Shown in pieces: positions 1 through 8,408 of a DNA stretch of 64,000 bases. The stretch's first letter is position 1, and each line of letters begins with the position of its first letter. The notes below the pieces were generated by a model that saw only the letters and a list, made by a program, of their open reading frames with translations, was not told where the DNA came from and ran no database searches. The translations under genes and the position numbers were made by a program. The stretch is from Gordonia zhaorongruii (GTDB lineage: Bacteria > Actinomycetota > Actinomycetes > Mycobacteriales > Mycobacteriaceae), in assembly GCF_007559005.1 (NCBI RefSeq), contig NZ_CP041763.1, forward strand, positions 776,463 through 840,462, in the 5' to 3' direction.

Positions 1-1584
1 TGCATCGTCACCTGTGTATAGGGCCTCGAGTTGGTGAGTGTCGTAGGCTCCTCGTCGCCACTCCACCGTCGAAAGGTCGGTGCCGTCAGCAATGCCAAAA
101 TAGTGGAACGGACAAAGAATCTCGGCGCCAAGTGCGTCCCACAAGCGGAGTTCAGTGGCTATCCGGCCGCCGAAGTACGTGCGAACGTCCGCTCCGTCAG
201 CACGTTCTGGCGTTGCTGTGAGCCCCACGAGTTCACCCGGGGTGAGGTGGCGGAGTAATCGTTGGTATGTGGGGGCCTCCGCGTGGTGGAACTCATCGAT
301 GATCACGACGTCGAAGTGCTCCGCGGGGATCTCGCTGATCTGGTCGGTACTTAGCGACTGCACACTGCCAAAAACATGGTCCCAACGTTCGGGCCTGGCA
401 CCATCGACTAGGATTTCGCCGAAGTTGGCATCACTGAGTACTTCTCGAAACGTGCGAAGTGCTTGATGAATAATCTCCTTGCGGTGTGCGACGAAAAGGA
501 GGCGAGGGCTCCTGCCTAGCCCTGCGGTGAGGTGACGGTAGTCCAGTGCGGCTACCACGGTCTTCCCAGTGCCGGTGGCGGCAACAACCAGGTTCTTATG
601 CCGGTTGTGTACTGCACGTTCTGCCCATAGCTCCTCGAGCATGGTCTCCTGGTATGGGTAGGGACGGACATCGAGGTTCGAGATACTCACGGTGGCGCGA
701 TCGTTCGGTCCATGACCGGCAGCGGCCGCGAGTGCGTCGTCGAGACGATCTCGGTGTTTCGTCGGGTCGTATCGCTCGAACGCAGGGTCATCGTTCCAGT
801 AGGTTTCGAACGTGGACTGAAAGCGCTCAAGGAGGCTAGGGGTCGCTACCCGCGAGAGTCGAACATTCCACTCGACCCCGTCGATCAGTGCAGCATTCGA
901 CAGGTTCGATGACCCAATGTAGGCGGTGTCTAAACCGCTGTTGCGGTGGAACATCCATGCCTTAGCGTGTAGTCGGGTGCGAAGGGCGTCGTATTGAACG
1001 CTCACTTCCGCGCCGAACTGATCGATCATTCGGTCGAGAGCTGCTCGTTCCGTAGATCCGAGGTACGTCGTCGTGATTATCCGCAACGGCTTACCAGCCG
1101 CGGCCAGGTCCTTGAGCTCGCGCTCAAGTAGCCGAACACCGCTCCAACGGATAAAAGCGCACACCAGGTCAACGCGGTCAGCCGACGCAATTTCGGCAGG
1201 CAACTCGTGTCCAATCGAGGGCTCACCGTTCCCAGAGTTCGTTAGCAGCGCAACCTCAGAAAGCGGAGTTGCCGGCCGCAGCTTCGTTCGGTCTCGAACG
1301 CCTGGGACGGGATCGCCGAAGACGCGTGTCAGTTGCTGCGGCGGAGTGAGCACCAGACCAGCGGTCTCGTTGACGGACGTGAGAATCAGATTAGCCGCCG
1401 CGACTTGGTCTTCGGGGTTCGTGATGGATGCGAGGGAACGCCGAACGAGTTCGCTCACGTGCCTCGCGAGTACGTGTGGGCGATCTGCCTTCTCGACTTC
1501 TGCCACATCGTGTAACAGTGATGAGCGGTCAAGCTCGCTCTGTAGCGCCGTCGTTACGAGATGCTCGTAAATGCCCCGATCCAT
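1..1584 (-). CDS. PLD-nuclease/SF2 helicase (DUF3427-type), C-terminus cut by window edge
   Basis: An open frame runs from ATG at 1584 to base 1 without a stop, giving 528 residues; the rest lies outside the window. Residues 200-230 hold a phospholipase-D HKD-type motif (H206xK208, then GSSNLS at 224-229). A superfamily 2 helicase core follows: Walker A ATGTGKT at 336-342, DEFH box at 430-433 and motif III LTATPER at 455-461. This order, PLD domain then ResIII-type helicase, is that of the DUF3427 helicase family, usually about 1000 residues, so about half the protein is visible. Family members are thought to act on DNA and often lie in defence or variable islands; the role here is inference. 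GC content is lower than in the neighbours (three lines counted by eye: 52, 57 and 63%), which suggests transfer. No ribosome binding site precedes the ATG. Confidence 0.85.
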   Translation of the reverse strand, partial: MDRGIYEHLVTTALQSELDRSSLLHDVAEVEKADRPHVLARHVSELVRRSLASITNPEDQVAAANLILTSVNETAGLVLTPPQQLTRVFGDPVPGVRDRTKLRPATPLSEVALLTNSGNGEPSIGHELPAEIASADRVDLVCAFIRWSGVRLLERELKDLAAAGKPLRIITTTYLGSTERAALDRMIDQFGAEVSVQYDALRTRLHAKAWMFHRNSGLDTAYIGSSNLSNAALIDGVEWNVRLSRVATPSLLERFQSTFETYWNDDPAFERYDPTKHRDRLDDALAAAAGHGPNDRATVSISNLDVRPYPYQETMLEELWAERAVHNRHKNLVVAATGTGKTVVAALDYRHLTAGLGRSPRLLFVAHRKEIIHQALRTFREVLSDANFGEILVDGARPERWDHVFGSVQSLSTDQISEIPAEHFDVVIIDEFHHAEAPTYQRLLRHLTPGELVGLTATPERADGADVRTYFGGRIATELRLWDALGAEILCPFHYFGIADGTDLSTVEWRRGAYDTHQLEALYTGDDA

Positions 1585-1648
1585 GGACGTAGTCTGACAG
1601 GTGGTAGCGACATACTTCCGTCAAATCGGTCGCCGTACCGTGATGGCT

Positions 1649-3013
1649 TCACGCTGCGGCAGCAACTTCCTCGACCCGCTCAGCCTTCCACTGCCACGCC
1701 GCATATAGCACCTCGGTGGCGTAACCAAGGTCGAGTCGGCCGCCGCCCGTCGGGTCGACTCCGTCCACAGGGACGTGTGGGCTGGGTCGCCAGCCGTCGG
1801 GTGCACGATGCAGCGGCGCGGCGACGAGTGGCTCGCCCTGCGTTCCGCGGAACGCGAAGCGTTGGTGCCCAAGCGCCTTGATGGAGAACTGTCCGCCGTG
1901 GAGTGCGCGGTGATGCTGGCTGCACAGCAGGATCAGGTTATCGGGATCGGTTGTCCCACCCTCTGACCACGGCTGAACGTGGTGGATGTGCAGGTGTCGG
2001 GTCCGGCCGCATCCGGGGGATCGGCATGAGCGGTCACGCATCATCACGGTACGAACGAGCGCTGCGTTCGGAACGCGGCGCTTCCGCCCCCACCTCAGAA
2101 TCGGTCCGACTCGTCGACCACTGACGGACATCGCGTCACCCTCGCCGTGACGAACGACCCGCAACGATGCATCGCAATGTGCTTCGTCGCGTTCCGCGGA
2201 ACGCAGCGCAGGCCCTTCGTCCAACGAGGCAACTCCGTCGATCTCGTGAATCAGGAGTTCGCCGCCGACGGCGACCTCCGGCATCTTCACGCCGTCGACG
2301 ATCGTGTCGGACATCGCGACGACGGCCGAGGCGACGTTGTACGGAACGTTGCGCCACAGGTCGTGCGGCATCTGATTCGGGTCCGCCTCGCCAGACATTT
2401 CAGTTGGCAGAGGTGCGTCGTCAGCGGTAGTTCGGGTGCGTTCGTACTCGGCGCGTACGACGGCAGCGAGGAAACGGGCGCCGTCCAGCGCAGTGAGTCG
2501 CATTGACACTGTCAGAGTGCCGTCGTCCTTCCACGACCAGTGCGCCGCGGACTCGGGAGCCTCGTCCTCGGATTCGGGATCTTCTGAACGGTCCTGGCGC
2601 CGGATACCCGCTACCAGTCGCTCGACTTGCGCCGCGGTCGCCGACAGGGCGAACGTGGTCAACTCTTCGTCTCGGATCGGTGTGGCGATACGCGTGATCG
2701 CGCGGACCTTCGAATAGGAGACCTCACCGTTGTGGAACCTGCTGCGCAGGCAGGACAAGTCGACGAGTGCTTGAGCGACGCGGACGTGGTCCTGCGCAGT
2801 GCGCAAACTGAGGCCGACTCGCCAGGACAACCAGTGCGCGCACGATGCGATGCCTTCGCCGGACCACCCGTGGCGGGTGTCGAACGCGGCGAGGTAGTCG
2901 AGGAATCGTGCGGTGAGAGCCGCCGTTTGAGAGGCGTAGCCGATCAGACGCTCAGCGAGTTCATCCTCGGTCAACTGGTCGGGGTCGGTGTCGGTGAACA
3001 GAGTCGCGGTCAT
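1649..3013 (-). CDS. DUF222 / HNH endonuclease domain protein (13E12-repeat type)
   Basis: The 454-residue protein has an N-terminal helical DUF222 region and a C-terminal HNH nuclease motif at about residues 330-372 (CRSPGC, then HIHHV, then DNLILLCSQHH), with the cysteine and histidine pattern expected for zinc and metal binding. These proteins are multicopy in mycolic-acid actinobacteria. Nuclease activity is expected from the motif, but the biological role is unknown. The ATG at 3013 is preferred over GTG at 3019 because AGGAG lies 5 bases upstream of it and would overlap the GTG. The gene carries two copies of a perfect 16-base palindrome (1840-1855 and 2189-2204) read in different frames. 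It lies just upstream of the low-GC helicase gene on the same strand, with 64 bases between them. Confidence 0.85.
   Translation of the reverse strand: MTATLFTDTDPDQLTEDELAERLIGYASQTAALTARFLDYLAAFDTRHGWSGEGIASCAHWLSWRVGLSLRTAQDHVRVAQALVDLSCLRSRFHNGEVSYSKVRAITRIATPIRDEELTTFALSATAAQVERLVAGIRRQDRSEDPESEDEAPESAAHWSWKDDGTLTVSMRLTALDGARFLAAVVRAEYERTRTTADDAPLPTEMSGEADPNQMPHDLWRNVPYNVASAVVAMSDTIVDGVKMPEVAVGGELLIHEIDGVASLDEGPALRSAERDEAHCDASLRVVRHGEGDAMSVSGRRVGPILRWGRKRRVPNAALVRTVMMRDRSCRSPGCGRTRHLHIHHVQPWSEGGTTDPDNLILLCSQHHRALHGGQFSIKALGHQRFAFRGTQGEPLVAAPLHRAPDGWRPSPHVPVDGVDPTGGGRLDLGYATEVLYAAWQWKAERVEEVAAAA
1840..2204. repeat. Pair of identical 16-bp palindromes within the HNH gene
   Basis: GCGTTCCGCGGAACGC occurs at 1840-1855 and at 2189-2204, and a shortened relative GCGTTCGGAACGC lies near 2064-2076. 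The two full copies are translated differently (FRGT in one, RSAE in the other), so the shared DNA is not explained by a repeated protein motif. They could be a small dispersed palindromic element or chance enrichment in a GC-rich gene. Confidence 0.5.
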
Positions 3014-3194
3014 GACCACTCCTATCGAATGAATGTTCTAAGCGGAGAGTATCGCCTGGTGGTGACAGTTTTCGCTCGTATCTGCCCCATACGGGTCGGT
3101 AATGCGGGAGATTGGCGGAGGAGGCACGTCGAGCGGCGATGATCGATGCTGAACGCATGACCATGAGTGATCCACGCGAAAGGAACCGCACAAC

Positions 3195-3611
3195 ATGGGA
3201 GAACTGACCGAGGCGCAGATCGACGAGTTCTTGCGTGCGCTGCACGTCGGAGTGCTGTCGATTGAGCGGAAATCGAATCCACCACTCGCCGTACCGATCT
3301 GGTACGACGTGAACGACGACGGAAACATCATCATGTTCACCGGGGAGACAGCCTTCAAGGCGAAGCTGATCGAGAAGGCCGGCCGTGCGTCGTACACGGT
3401 GCAGCAGGAGTCGCTGCCGTACACGTATGTGGCGGTGGAAGGCCGTGCGACGGTCGAGCCGGTTGATGAAGCGACGATTCTGCGCATCGCCGTTCGGTAC
3501 CTGGGGGAAGAGGAAGGCGCCAAGTTCGTGAGGCAGGGTGGTGGCGTGCTGGATTCCGTGCTGATCACGGTGCACCGTGATCGGGTGAGGTCGTTTACTT
3601 ACGGGGGTTGA
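3195..3611 (+). CDS. PPOX-family F420- or FMN-dependent oxidoreductase
   Basis: This 138-residue protein has the split-barrel fold signature of the pyridoxamine 5'-phosphate oxidase family. The N-terminus (VGVLSIERKSNPPLAVPIWY) matches the strand pattern of small PPOX-class proteins, which in mycolic-acid actinobacteria commonly bind F420 or FMN. The length fits single-domain members of 130-150 residues. The substrate cannot be read from the sequence. GAAAGGA lies upstream of the ATG with about 10 bases of spacing. The gene is transcribed away from the HNH gene and is followed by a dispersed palindromic repeat that separates it from efeB on the opposite strand. Confidence 0.8.
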   Translation: MGELTEAQIDEFLRALHVGVLSIERKSNPPLAVPIWYDVNDDGNIIMFTGETAFKAKLIEKAGRASYTVQQESLPYTYVAVEGRATVEPVDEATILRIAVRYLGEEEGAKFVRQGGGVLDSVLITVHRDRVRSFTYGG

Positions 3612-3645
3612 GGGCACTTTAGGGCTGGGTGCGAGGGTGGCGGGT

Positions 3646-3706
3646 GGTTTCGACTCGCTGCGCTCGCTCAACCATCGAGGGAGGGGACGCTCGCTCAACC
3701 GGCGAG
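3646..3706. repeat. REP-like intergenic repeat, copy 1
   Basis: A 28-base unit at 3646-3673 begins GGTTTCGACTCGCTGCGC and ends GCTCAACC; its core CTCGCTGCGCTCGC can fold back. A partial copy (GCTCGCTCAACCGGCGAG) follows at about 3690-3706. The reverse complement matches 15323-15350 at 27 of 28 positions by eye. Both copies lie between a gene end and another gene end or start, typical of bacterial interspersed palindromic elements. Confidence 0.75.
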
Positions 3707-3727
3707 CAGGGGCGAAGGGGCGTGGAG

Positions 3728-5008
3728 CTACACGAACAAGTGCTGGCCCCACCACTCGCCGTCTTTGAGGCCCGGGGGGACGGCGAAGACGGCGGAGGCG
3801 TTGGGTATGAGGTACTCGGTCATCGCGTCCTTGCGGGACAGTTCGTGCTGGATGGGGACGAACTGCTTGAAGGTGTCGCGGTTGAAGGCGATGAAGAACA
3901 GACCGGCGTCCAGGTGGCCGAAGCCGTCGGAGCCGTCGGTGAAGTTGTAGCCGCGGCGCAGCAACTGGGCTCCGCCGTGCTGTGACGGGTGCGCCAGGCG
4001 GACGTGGGCGGTCTTCGGGATCATCGGTGCGCCGTACGACGTGATGTTGAAGTCGGGCTCGTCGAACTCGTTGGACTGGCCGAGCGGAGCGCCCTCGCCC
4101 TTGGTGCGGCCGACGATGTTCTCCTGCTCGAGGAGATGGGCGCGGTCCCACGGTTCGATGTCCATGCGGATGCGGCGCGCGACGAGGTACGTGCCGCCCG
4201 TCATCCATTGCGCCGCAGGAGGATTGTCCTCCTGGCCGACCCAGACCCACTCGTCTGCGACCTCGGAGTCCTCGGCTCGCATGTTGGCGGTGCCGTCCTT
4301 GAACCCGAACATGTTGCGGGGCGTCTCTTGCGACCGGGTGGTCGAGGAAGTCCGGCCGAACCCCAACTGCGACCAGCGGACCGACACCACGCCGACGCCG
4401 ATGCGCGCCAGGTTGCGGATCGCGTGGACGGCGACCTGGGGATCGTCGGCGCACGCCTGGATGCAGATGTCGCCGAACGAACGGGACGGCTCGATCTTCT
4501 CGGCCGCGAACGCGGGCAGGTCGGCTAGCGCGGCCGGCTTGCGGCCGCCGATCCCGAAGCGGTCCTTGCGATTCGGGTCCGCGGCGTTCGGACCGAACAG
4601 TCCTGGACCGAAGCCGACCGTGAGAGTCAGGTGGGCGGGGGAGAGCCCCAGCGCTTCACCGGTGTCGGCGGGTGGCACGTAATCGCCGAGACCGAGCGCA
4701 CCGTTCTCGACGGTCGTCTCGCCGCGTGTCATCCGCTCGGCGGCCGACGTCCACTTCTTCAGCATGTCGATCAGGTCGTCGCGTGAATCGGTGATCACGT
4801 CGAAGGCCGCGAAGTGGAGGCGGTCCTGCGCCTCGGTGACGATGCCTGCCTGATGCGCGCCGCGGAACGGGACCACCTGATCCGTGGCCTCGGCGCCCTC
4901 GGACGATCCGGCGGAGAAACCGCCGACCGCACCGGCTACACCACCGACAGCCAGCCCGGCGCCTGCTGCCCCGAGGACGGCGCGGCGTGAGACGTTGCCG
5001 TCAGTCAC
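3728..5008 (-). CDS. efeB: Deferrochelatase/Dyp-type peroxidase EfeB
   Basis: The 426-residue protein starts with a twin-arginine signal (VSRRAVLGAAGAG at 6-18), so it is exported folded with its haem. The Dyp peroxidase motif GFKDG lies at 235-239 with the catalytic aspartate D238, and the probable haem ligand is H335 (AHVRLAHP), followed by RRGYNF at 351-356. EfeB proteins oxidise ferrous iron or take iron out of haem outside the membrane and pass it to EfeO and EfeU. The start is GTG at 5008, overlapping the efeO stop in GTGA, so translation is coupled. The length is usual for the family. Confidence 0.93.
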   Translation of the reverse strand: MTDGNVSRRAVLGAAGAGLAVGGVAGAVGGFSAGSSEGAEATDQVVPFRGAHQAGIVTEAQDRLHFAAFDVITDSRDDLIDMLKKWTSAAERMTRGETTVENGALGLGDYVPPADTGEALGLSPAHLTLTVGFGPGLFGPNAADPNRKDRFGIGGRKPAALADLPAFAAEKIEPSRSFGDICIQACADDPQVAVHAIRNLARIGVGVVSVRWSQLGFGRTSSTTRSQETPRNMFGFKDGTANMRAEDSEVADEWVWVGQEDNPPAAQWMTGGTYLVARRIRMDIEPWDRAHLLEQENIVGRTKGEGAPLGQSNEFDEPDFNITSYGAPMIPKTAHVRLAHPSQHGGAQLLRRGYNFTDGSDGFGHLDAGLFFIAFNRDTFKQFVPIQHELSRKDAMTEYLIPNASAVFAVPPGLKDGEWWGQHLFV

Positions 5009-6234
5009 TTCTTCTGCAGGACGATGCCGGGCACCTGGGAGAGGCTCGCCGACAGGGCGTCGATCTGGTCCGACAGGTCGCGGCGGGTGTTCTCGTCGAC
5101 CATGTCGTACGAGACGTAGCCGTCGCCCTCACGGAGTGTGTTGATGGCGTCGCGGATGCCCCCGAACTGCTCGGTGATCTTGTCCATTAGCTGCGGGCTG
5201 GTCTTCGAGATCATCGGCTGCAGTTCGGCGATCAGCGTCTCGGCGCCGTCGATGTTGGCGGCGAAGTCGAACAGGTCAGTGTGGCTGTAACGGTCTTCCT
5301 CACCGCCGACCTTGGTGGCCGCGATCTCGTCGACCAGTGCCTGCGGCCCGGCGACGAACATCTGCGTCTCGAACTGGAAATCCTTCTTCGACATCTCGGC
5401 CTGCAGAGCCTTCACATCGCGGAGCAGTCCGTCGGCGATCTTGTCGATGGCCGCCTTCTTATCGGCGCTCTTCGCGTGCGCGGCGTCGGCCGGAGCCACC
5501 TTGTCGCCGCCCTCGCCGATCTGCTCGGGCCTCGGCGGCCACAGGAAGCGCTCCAGGCGGTGAAAGCCGGTGAACTCGATCTTGCCGTCCTCGGTGTCAT
5601 CCCAGCGCATGTCGATCTTCGGATCCAGGTCCGGGAACGATTCGGCGACCGGCTCGATCCGCTCGTAGAACGTGCGGACCTGGCCGAACATGTTGCGTGC
5701 GGTCTCGTTGTCGCCCGACTTGATCGCGTTGGTGAACGTCTCCGTCTGCGCGACCAGTCCATCTACCTGACCGCGTGCGTAATCGAGGTAGCGCGCCTTC
5801 GCGGCCTCGACATCGGCGGGGGCCTGGCTCTTCTCCTTTACCTCACCGGTGACGTTCAGTTCCTGGCTGATGCCGCTGCCGACCATGCCCGGCTTGCACG
5901 CCACCGTGTAGGTACCCGGCTCGACGATCTCGACGCCGAGCTTGCCCTTGAGGCCGGGACCGATGTTCTCGACCTCGCCGAGCACGCGGTTGTTCTTCCC
6001 GTACACGTAGAACTCGGTGACCTTGGATCCCTGGTTCTGAATCTCGAAGTTGACCTGGCCGGTCTCCAGGTCGGTGCTCGCCAGATCGCAGGCGTCGTCG
6101 GTCGACGTCACCGCGATCGCGCCGTCGCTGCTCGACTTCGCCTCACAGGCGGCGAGGGCGATCGGGGTGGCCGCCGCCAATCCGATGATTGTCGCAGTGC
6201 GGAGACTGCGGAACACGCGGGGAGAGACGGTCAT
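5005..6234 (-). CDS. efeO: Iron uptake lipoprotein EfeO (cupredoxin + M75 peptidase-like domain)
   Basis: A lipoprotein signal ends in ALAAC with Cys30. Residues 35-130 form the cupredoxin-like domain, and the remainder is the imelysin/M75 domain with the HxxE motif at H225-E228 (HRLERFLW), a proposed metal site. EfeO is the extracytoplasmic partner that hands iron to the permease EfeU. The 409-residue length fits the two-domain form. AAGGA lies 10 bases ahead of the ATG. The gene sits second in the efeU-efeO-efeB operon, 19 bases after efeU and overlapping efeB by four. Confidence 0.93.
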   Translation of the reverse strand: MTVSPRVFRSLRTATIIGLAAATPIALAACEAKSSSDGAIAVTSTDDACDLASTDLETGQVNFEIQNQGSKVTEFYVYGKNNRVLGEVENIGPGLKGKLGVEIVEPGTYTVACKPGMVGSGISQELNVTGEVKEKSQAPADVEAAKARYLDYARGQVDGLVAQTETFTNAIKSGDNETARNMFGQVRTFYERIEPVAESFPDLDPKIDMRWDDTEDGKIEFTGFHRLERFLWPPRPEQIGEGGDKVAPADAAHAKSADKKAAIDKIADGLLRDVKALQAEMSKKDFQFETQMFVAGPQALVDEIAATKVGGEEDRYSHTDLFDFAANIDGAETLIAELQPMISKTSPQLMDKITEQFGGIRDAINTLREGDGYVSYDMVDENTRRDLSDQIDALSASLSQVPGIVLQKK

Positions 6235-6253
6235 AACGGGAGATTCCTTACGG

Positions 6254-7165
6254 TCATGCGGGATCGCTCTGAAGGGTCTGGGGTGCCGATTCGTCGGCGC
6301 GGGGTGCCGGGGGCTTCGCCGGACCGCGGCCGCGGACGACGAACAACGTTCCGACGATCGCCACGTAAGCGAGCCAGGCGATCACCTGGAGCCAGCTGGG
6401 CTCGGGACGGAAGTTGAAGATGCCCTGCAGCACTTCGCCGTACCAAGCGCTCTGGTCGTACCAGGAGGTGAGGTCGAAGGCGGTGCTGTGCAGGCCGGGC
6501 AGCCACCCGTACACCTGCAGGGCGTGAATGCCGTAAGCGAGGATGCCGGCGGCCACCACGATCAGGAACAGTCCGGTGTAGAAGAAGAAGCGCTTGAAGT
6601 CGATGCGGACGGCGCCCTTGTACAGGAGATACGTCAGCGCGGCCGCGACGACGATGCCGGCGATCAGTCCGAGCAACGGCCACGGCCCGCTCGTGGCGCT
6701 CTCCGCGTAGCCGACCATCAGCAGCGCCGTCTCGAAGCCCTCACGACCGACGGCGAGAAAGGCGAGTCCGGTGATCGCGGCACCGCCTGCGCCCATGGCC
6801 TTGGTCAGTCCCGACTTCAGTTCTCCGGAGATGCTCGCGGACGCCTTGCGCATCCACAGCACCATGAAGGTCACGATCACCACCGCCACCAGGGACGCCA
6901 GGCCGGCGATCAGCTCGGCGGCCAGCGACGACATGGTCGATGTTCCGAACTGAATGATGAGGAAGGTGCCGACGGTCATCGTGAGGGCGGCGCCCACGCC
7001 GAGCCAGATCCACTTGAGGGCATCGCGCCGCTCGGATTTCACCGCGAACGCGATGAGGACCATGACGACGATGCCTGCTTCGAGTCCTTCACGGACTCCG
7101 ATCAACCCGCTGCCGAACATCTGGGTGACGACCGACGGCGCACCAGCGGCGGCGAGTAGGTTCAT
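6254..7165 (-). CDS. efeU: Ferrous/ferric iron permease EfeU (FTR1 family)
   Basis: The 303-residue membrane protein has about seven hydrophobic segments and both REXXE iron-binding motifs of the FTR1 family: REGLE at 25-29 and REGFE at 141-145. Together with EfeO and EfeB it forms the EfeUOB system for low-level free iron uptake. The long hydrophilic tail after the last segment is rich in Pro, Ala and Asp. It is the first gene of the operon; iron-dependent control is expected, and a weak iron-box-like sequence lies upstream. Confidence in the family is very high from the paired motifs. Confidence 0.95.
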   Translation of the reverse strand: MNLLAAAGAPSVVTQMFGSGLIGVREGLEAGIVVMVLIAFAVKSERRDALKWIWLGVGAALTMTVGTFLIIQFGTSTMSSLAAELIAGLASLVAVVIVTFMVLWMRKASASISGELKSGLTKAMGAGGAAITGLAFLAVGREGFETALLMVGYAESATSGPWPLLGLIAGIVVAAALTYLLYKGAVRIDFKRFFFYTGLFLIVVAAGILAYGIHALQVYGWLPGLHSTAFDLTSWYDQSAWYGEVLQGIFNFRPEPSWLQVIAWLAYVAIVGTLFVVRGRGPAKPPAPRADESAPQTLQSDPA

Positions 7166-7201
7166 GCGGACACTTTCGTTTCATCAGGTCAGGCTTCTTC
7201 G

Positions 7202-7245
7202 TAAGGCAAGCCATGCCATATTGACAGAGAATTAGCCTAGCGCAG
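7202..7245 (-). promoter_or_regulatory. Possible IdeR/DtxR iron-box region upstream of efeU
   Basis: TAAGGCAAGCCATGCC at 7202-7217 and ATTAGCCTAGCGCAG at 7231-7245 each match part of the DtxR/IdeR consensus TTAGGTTAGCCTAACCTAA, but neither matches both halves well. The position ahead of an iron importer makes the assignment reasonable, though weak on sequence alone. Confidence 0.35.
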
Positions 7246-7268
7246 GAAAGTGCGAAGCAGAACCTGGC

Positions 7269-8408
7269 CTACCGGTTCACGCGCGCGGTGGTGTCCACGG
7301 CCGCCGCGAACGCCCGGAACCGGTGTTTGCCGACGTCATACCCCCGGCGGGCGAGCAGCGCGTCGCGCACCTGCGGGTGAATCCGGCTGGCGGCAGTCGT
7401 CCACCAGGGCTTATGTGATCGAGGTAGATCGTGGAGCAGGCGATCGGACGCCGCCGTGAACACCGGTGCCAGACGCAGGTAGTCGGGCCGGAACTCGCGC
7501 AGATCACGGTCGGAGTAGTAGCGGGAGTGCACGTCGGCGATCGCCCGCGGCAGGTCGGCGTCGATGTGCGCCGACACCCCGCGGAGCAGCCCTGCCATCA
7601 CCGGACGTGCAGGGTTGTCCGGATCCCGGCGCTCGCACGTCGACCAGGCCTTCTGCCACATCGGCTCGCATTCCTCGCCGCGCTCGAAAGCCAGCAGACT
7701 GCGCGTGTAGTACTCGTCGAACACCGGGATCAACCGCAGTACCCAGTCTGGGTTGGCCAGCCCAGGGCAGGCATCGATCATCTCCTGCGTCACGTACGAG
7801 TAGACGCGGGCGAACCACTGCTTCGGATCGTCGGAGGCGGCCAGGCGATCCGCCAGGTCACGTTGGGATTCGAGCACGGCCAGTGCCGCACGACGCGGCG
7901 CCGCGGTGTTGGCCGCGACCCGTACTGGGATCGGGGCGAGCGGCTTCTCATCCGGCGGGTCCAGTCGGGAGAGGAGTTCGAGCGACTCGGCGACCTGGGC
8001 GCGGACACGCGAGGCGAGAAGCCGGGTCGCGACCGTCGACACCAGTCGCATCTCGACGGTCCAGGTGATGGTGCACCCGGCCGGCGATGGATCGATCCGC
8101 TGGCGACCGAGGTGATGGAGCAGCGCCGGGCCGCCGTCGTGCACCCGGTAGTCCAGGCGGAACGGCGCCTCGGAGTGCTCGACCACTTCCTTGAGGCGCG
8201 CACGTCCGCCGGGCAGCGTGACGGTCCGCAGCGCGCCTGCGGTGTTCGGCAGGTCGTCGACGCCGCCGTCGGCGAGCGTGATCTTCGCCGTCGACCAGCG
8301 ATTCATCTGCGTCGGGTCGGTCAGCAGCTGCCACGCCTGGCCGGGTGTGCAGCGCAGGTTCTGCGTCAACTCGAAGGTGACGGTGCCCGCAGGCGGCTCG
8401 TTCGTCAT
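7269..8408 (-). CDS. SRPBCC-domain protein with C-terminal DUF5995-like region
   Basis: The 379-residue protein begins with a SRPBCC (START-like, polyketide cyclase/dehydrase) domain over about residues 8-150. The C-terminal half is helical (an LLRGVSAHIDADLPRAI segment and a YYSDRDLREF segment) and resembles DUF5995-type proteins; I am less sure of this second name. No catalytic function can be assigned. The start ATG at 8408 overlaps the stop of the upstream oxygenase gene by four bases, so the two proteins are translationally coupled and probably act on the same hydrophobic substrate. It is the last gene of the TetR-oxygenase-SRPBCC operon. Confidence 0.7.
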   Translation of the reverse strand: MTNEPPAGTVTFELTQNLRCTPGQAWQLLTDPTQMNRWSTAKITLADGGVDDLPNTAGALRTVTLPGGRARLKEVVEHSEAPFRLDYRVHDGGPALLHHLGRQRIDPSPAGCTITWTVEMRLVSTVATRLLASRVRAQVAESLELLSRLDPPDEKPLAPIPVRVAANTAAPRRAALAVLESQRDLADRLAASDDPKQWFARVYSYVTQEMIDACPGLANPDWVLRLIPVFDEYYTRSLLAFERGEECEPMWQKAWSTCERRDPDNPARPVMAGLLRGVSAHIDADLPRAIADVHSRYYSDRDLREFRPDYLRLAPVFTAASDRLLHDLPRSHKPWWTTAASRIHPQVRDALLARRGYDVGKHRFRAFAAAVDTTARVNR

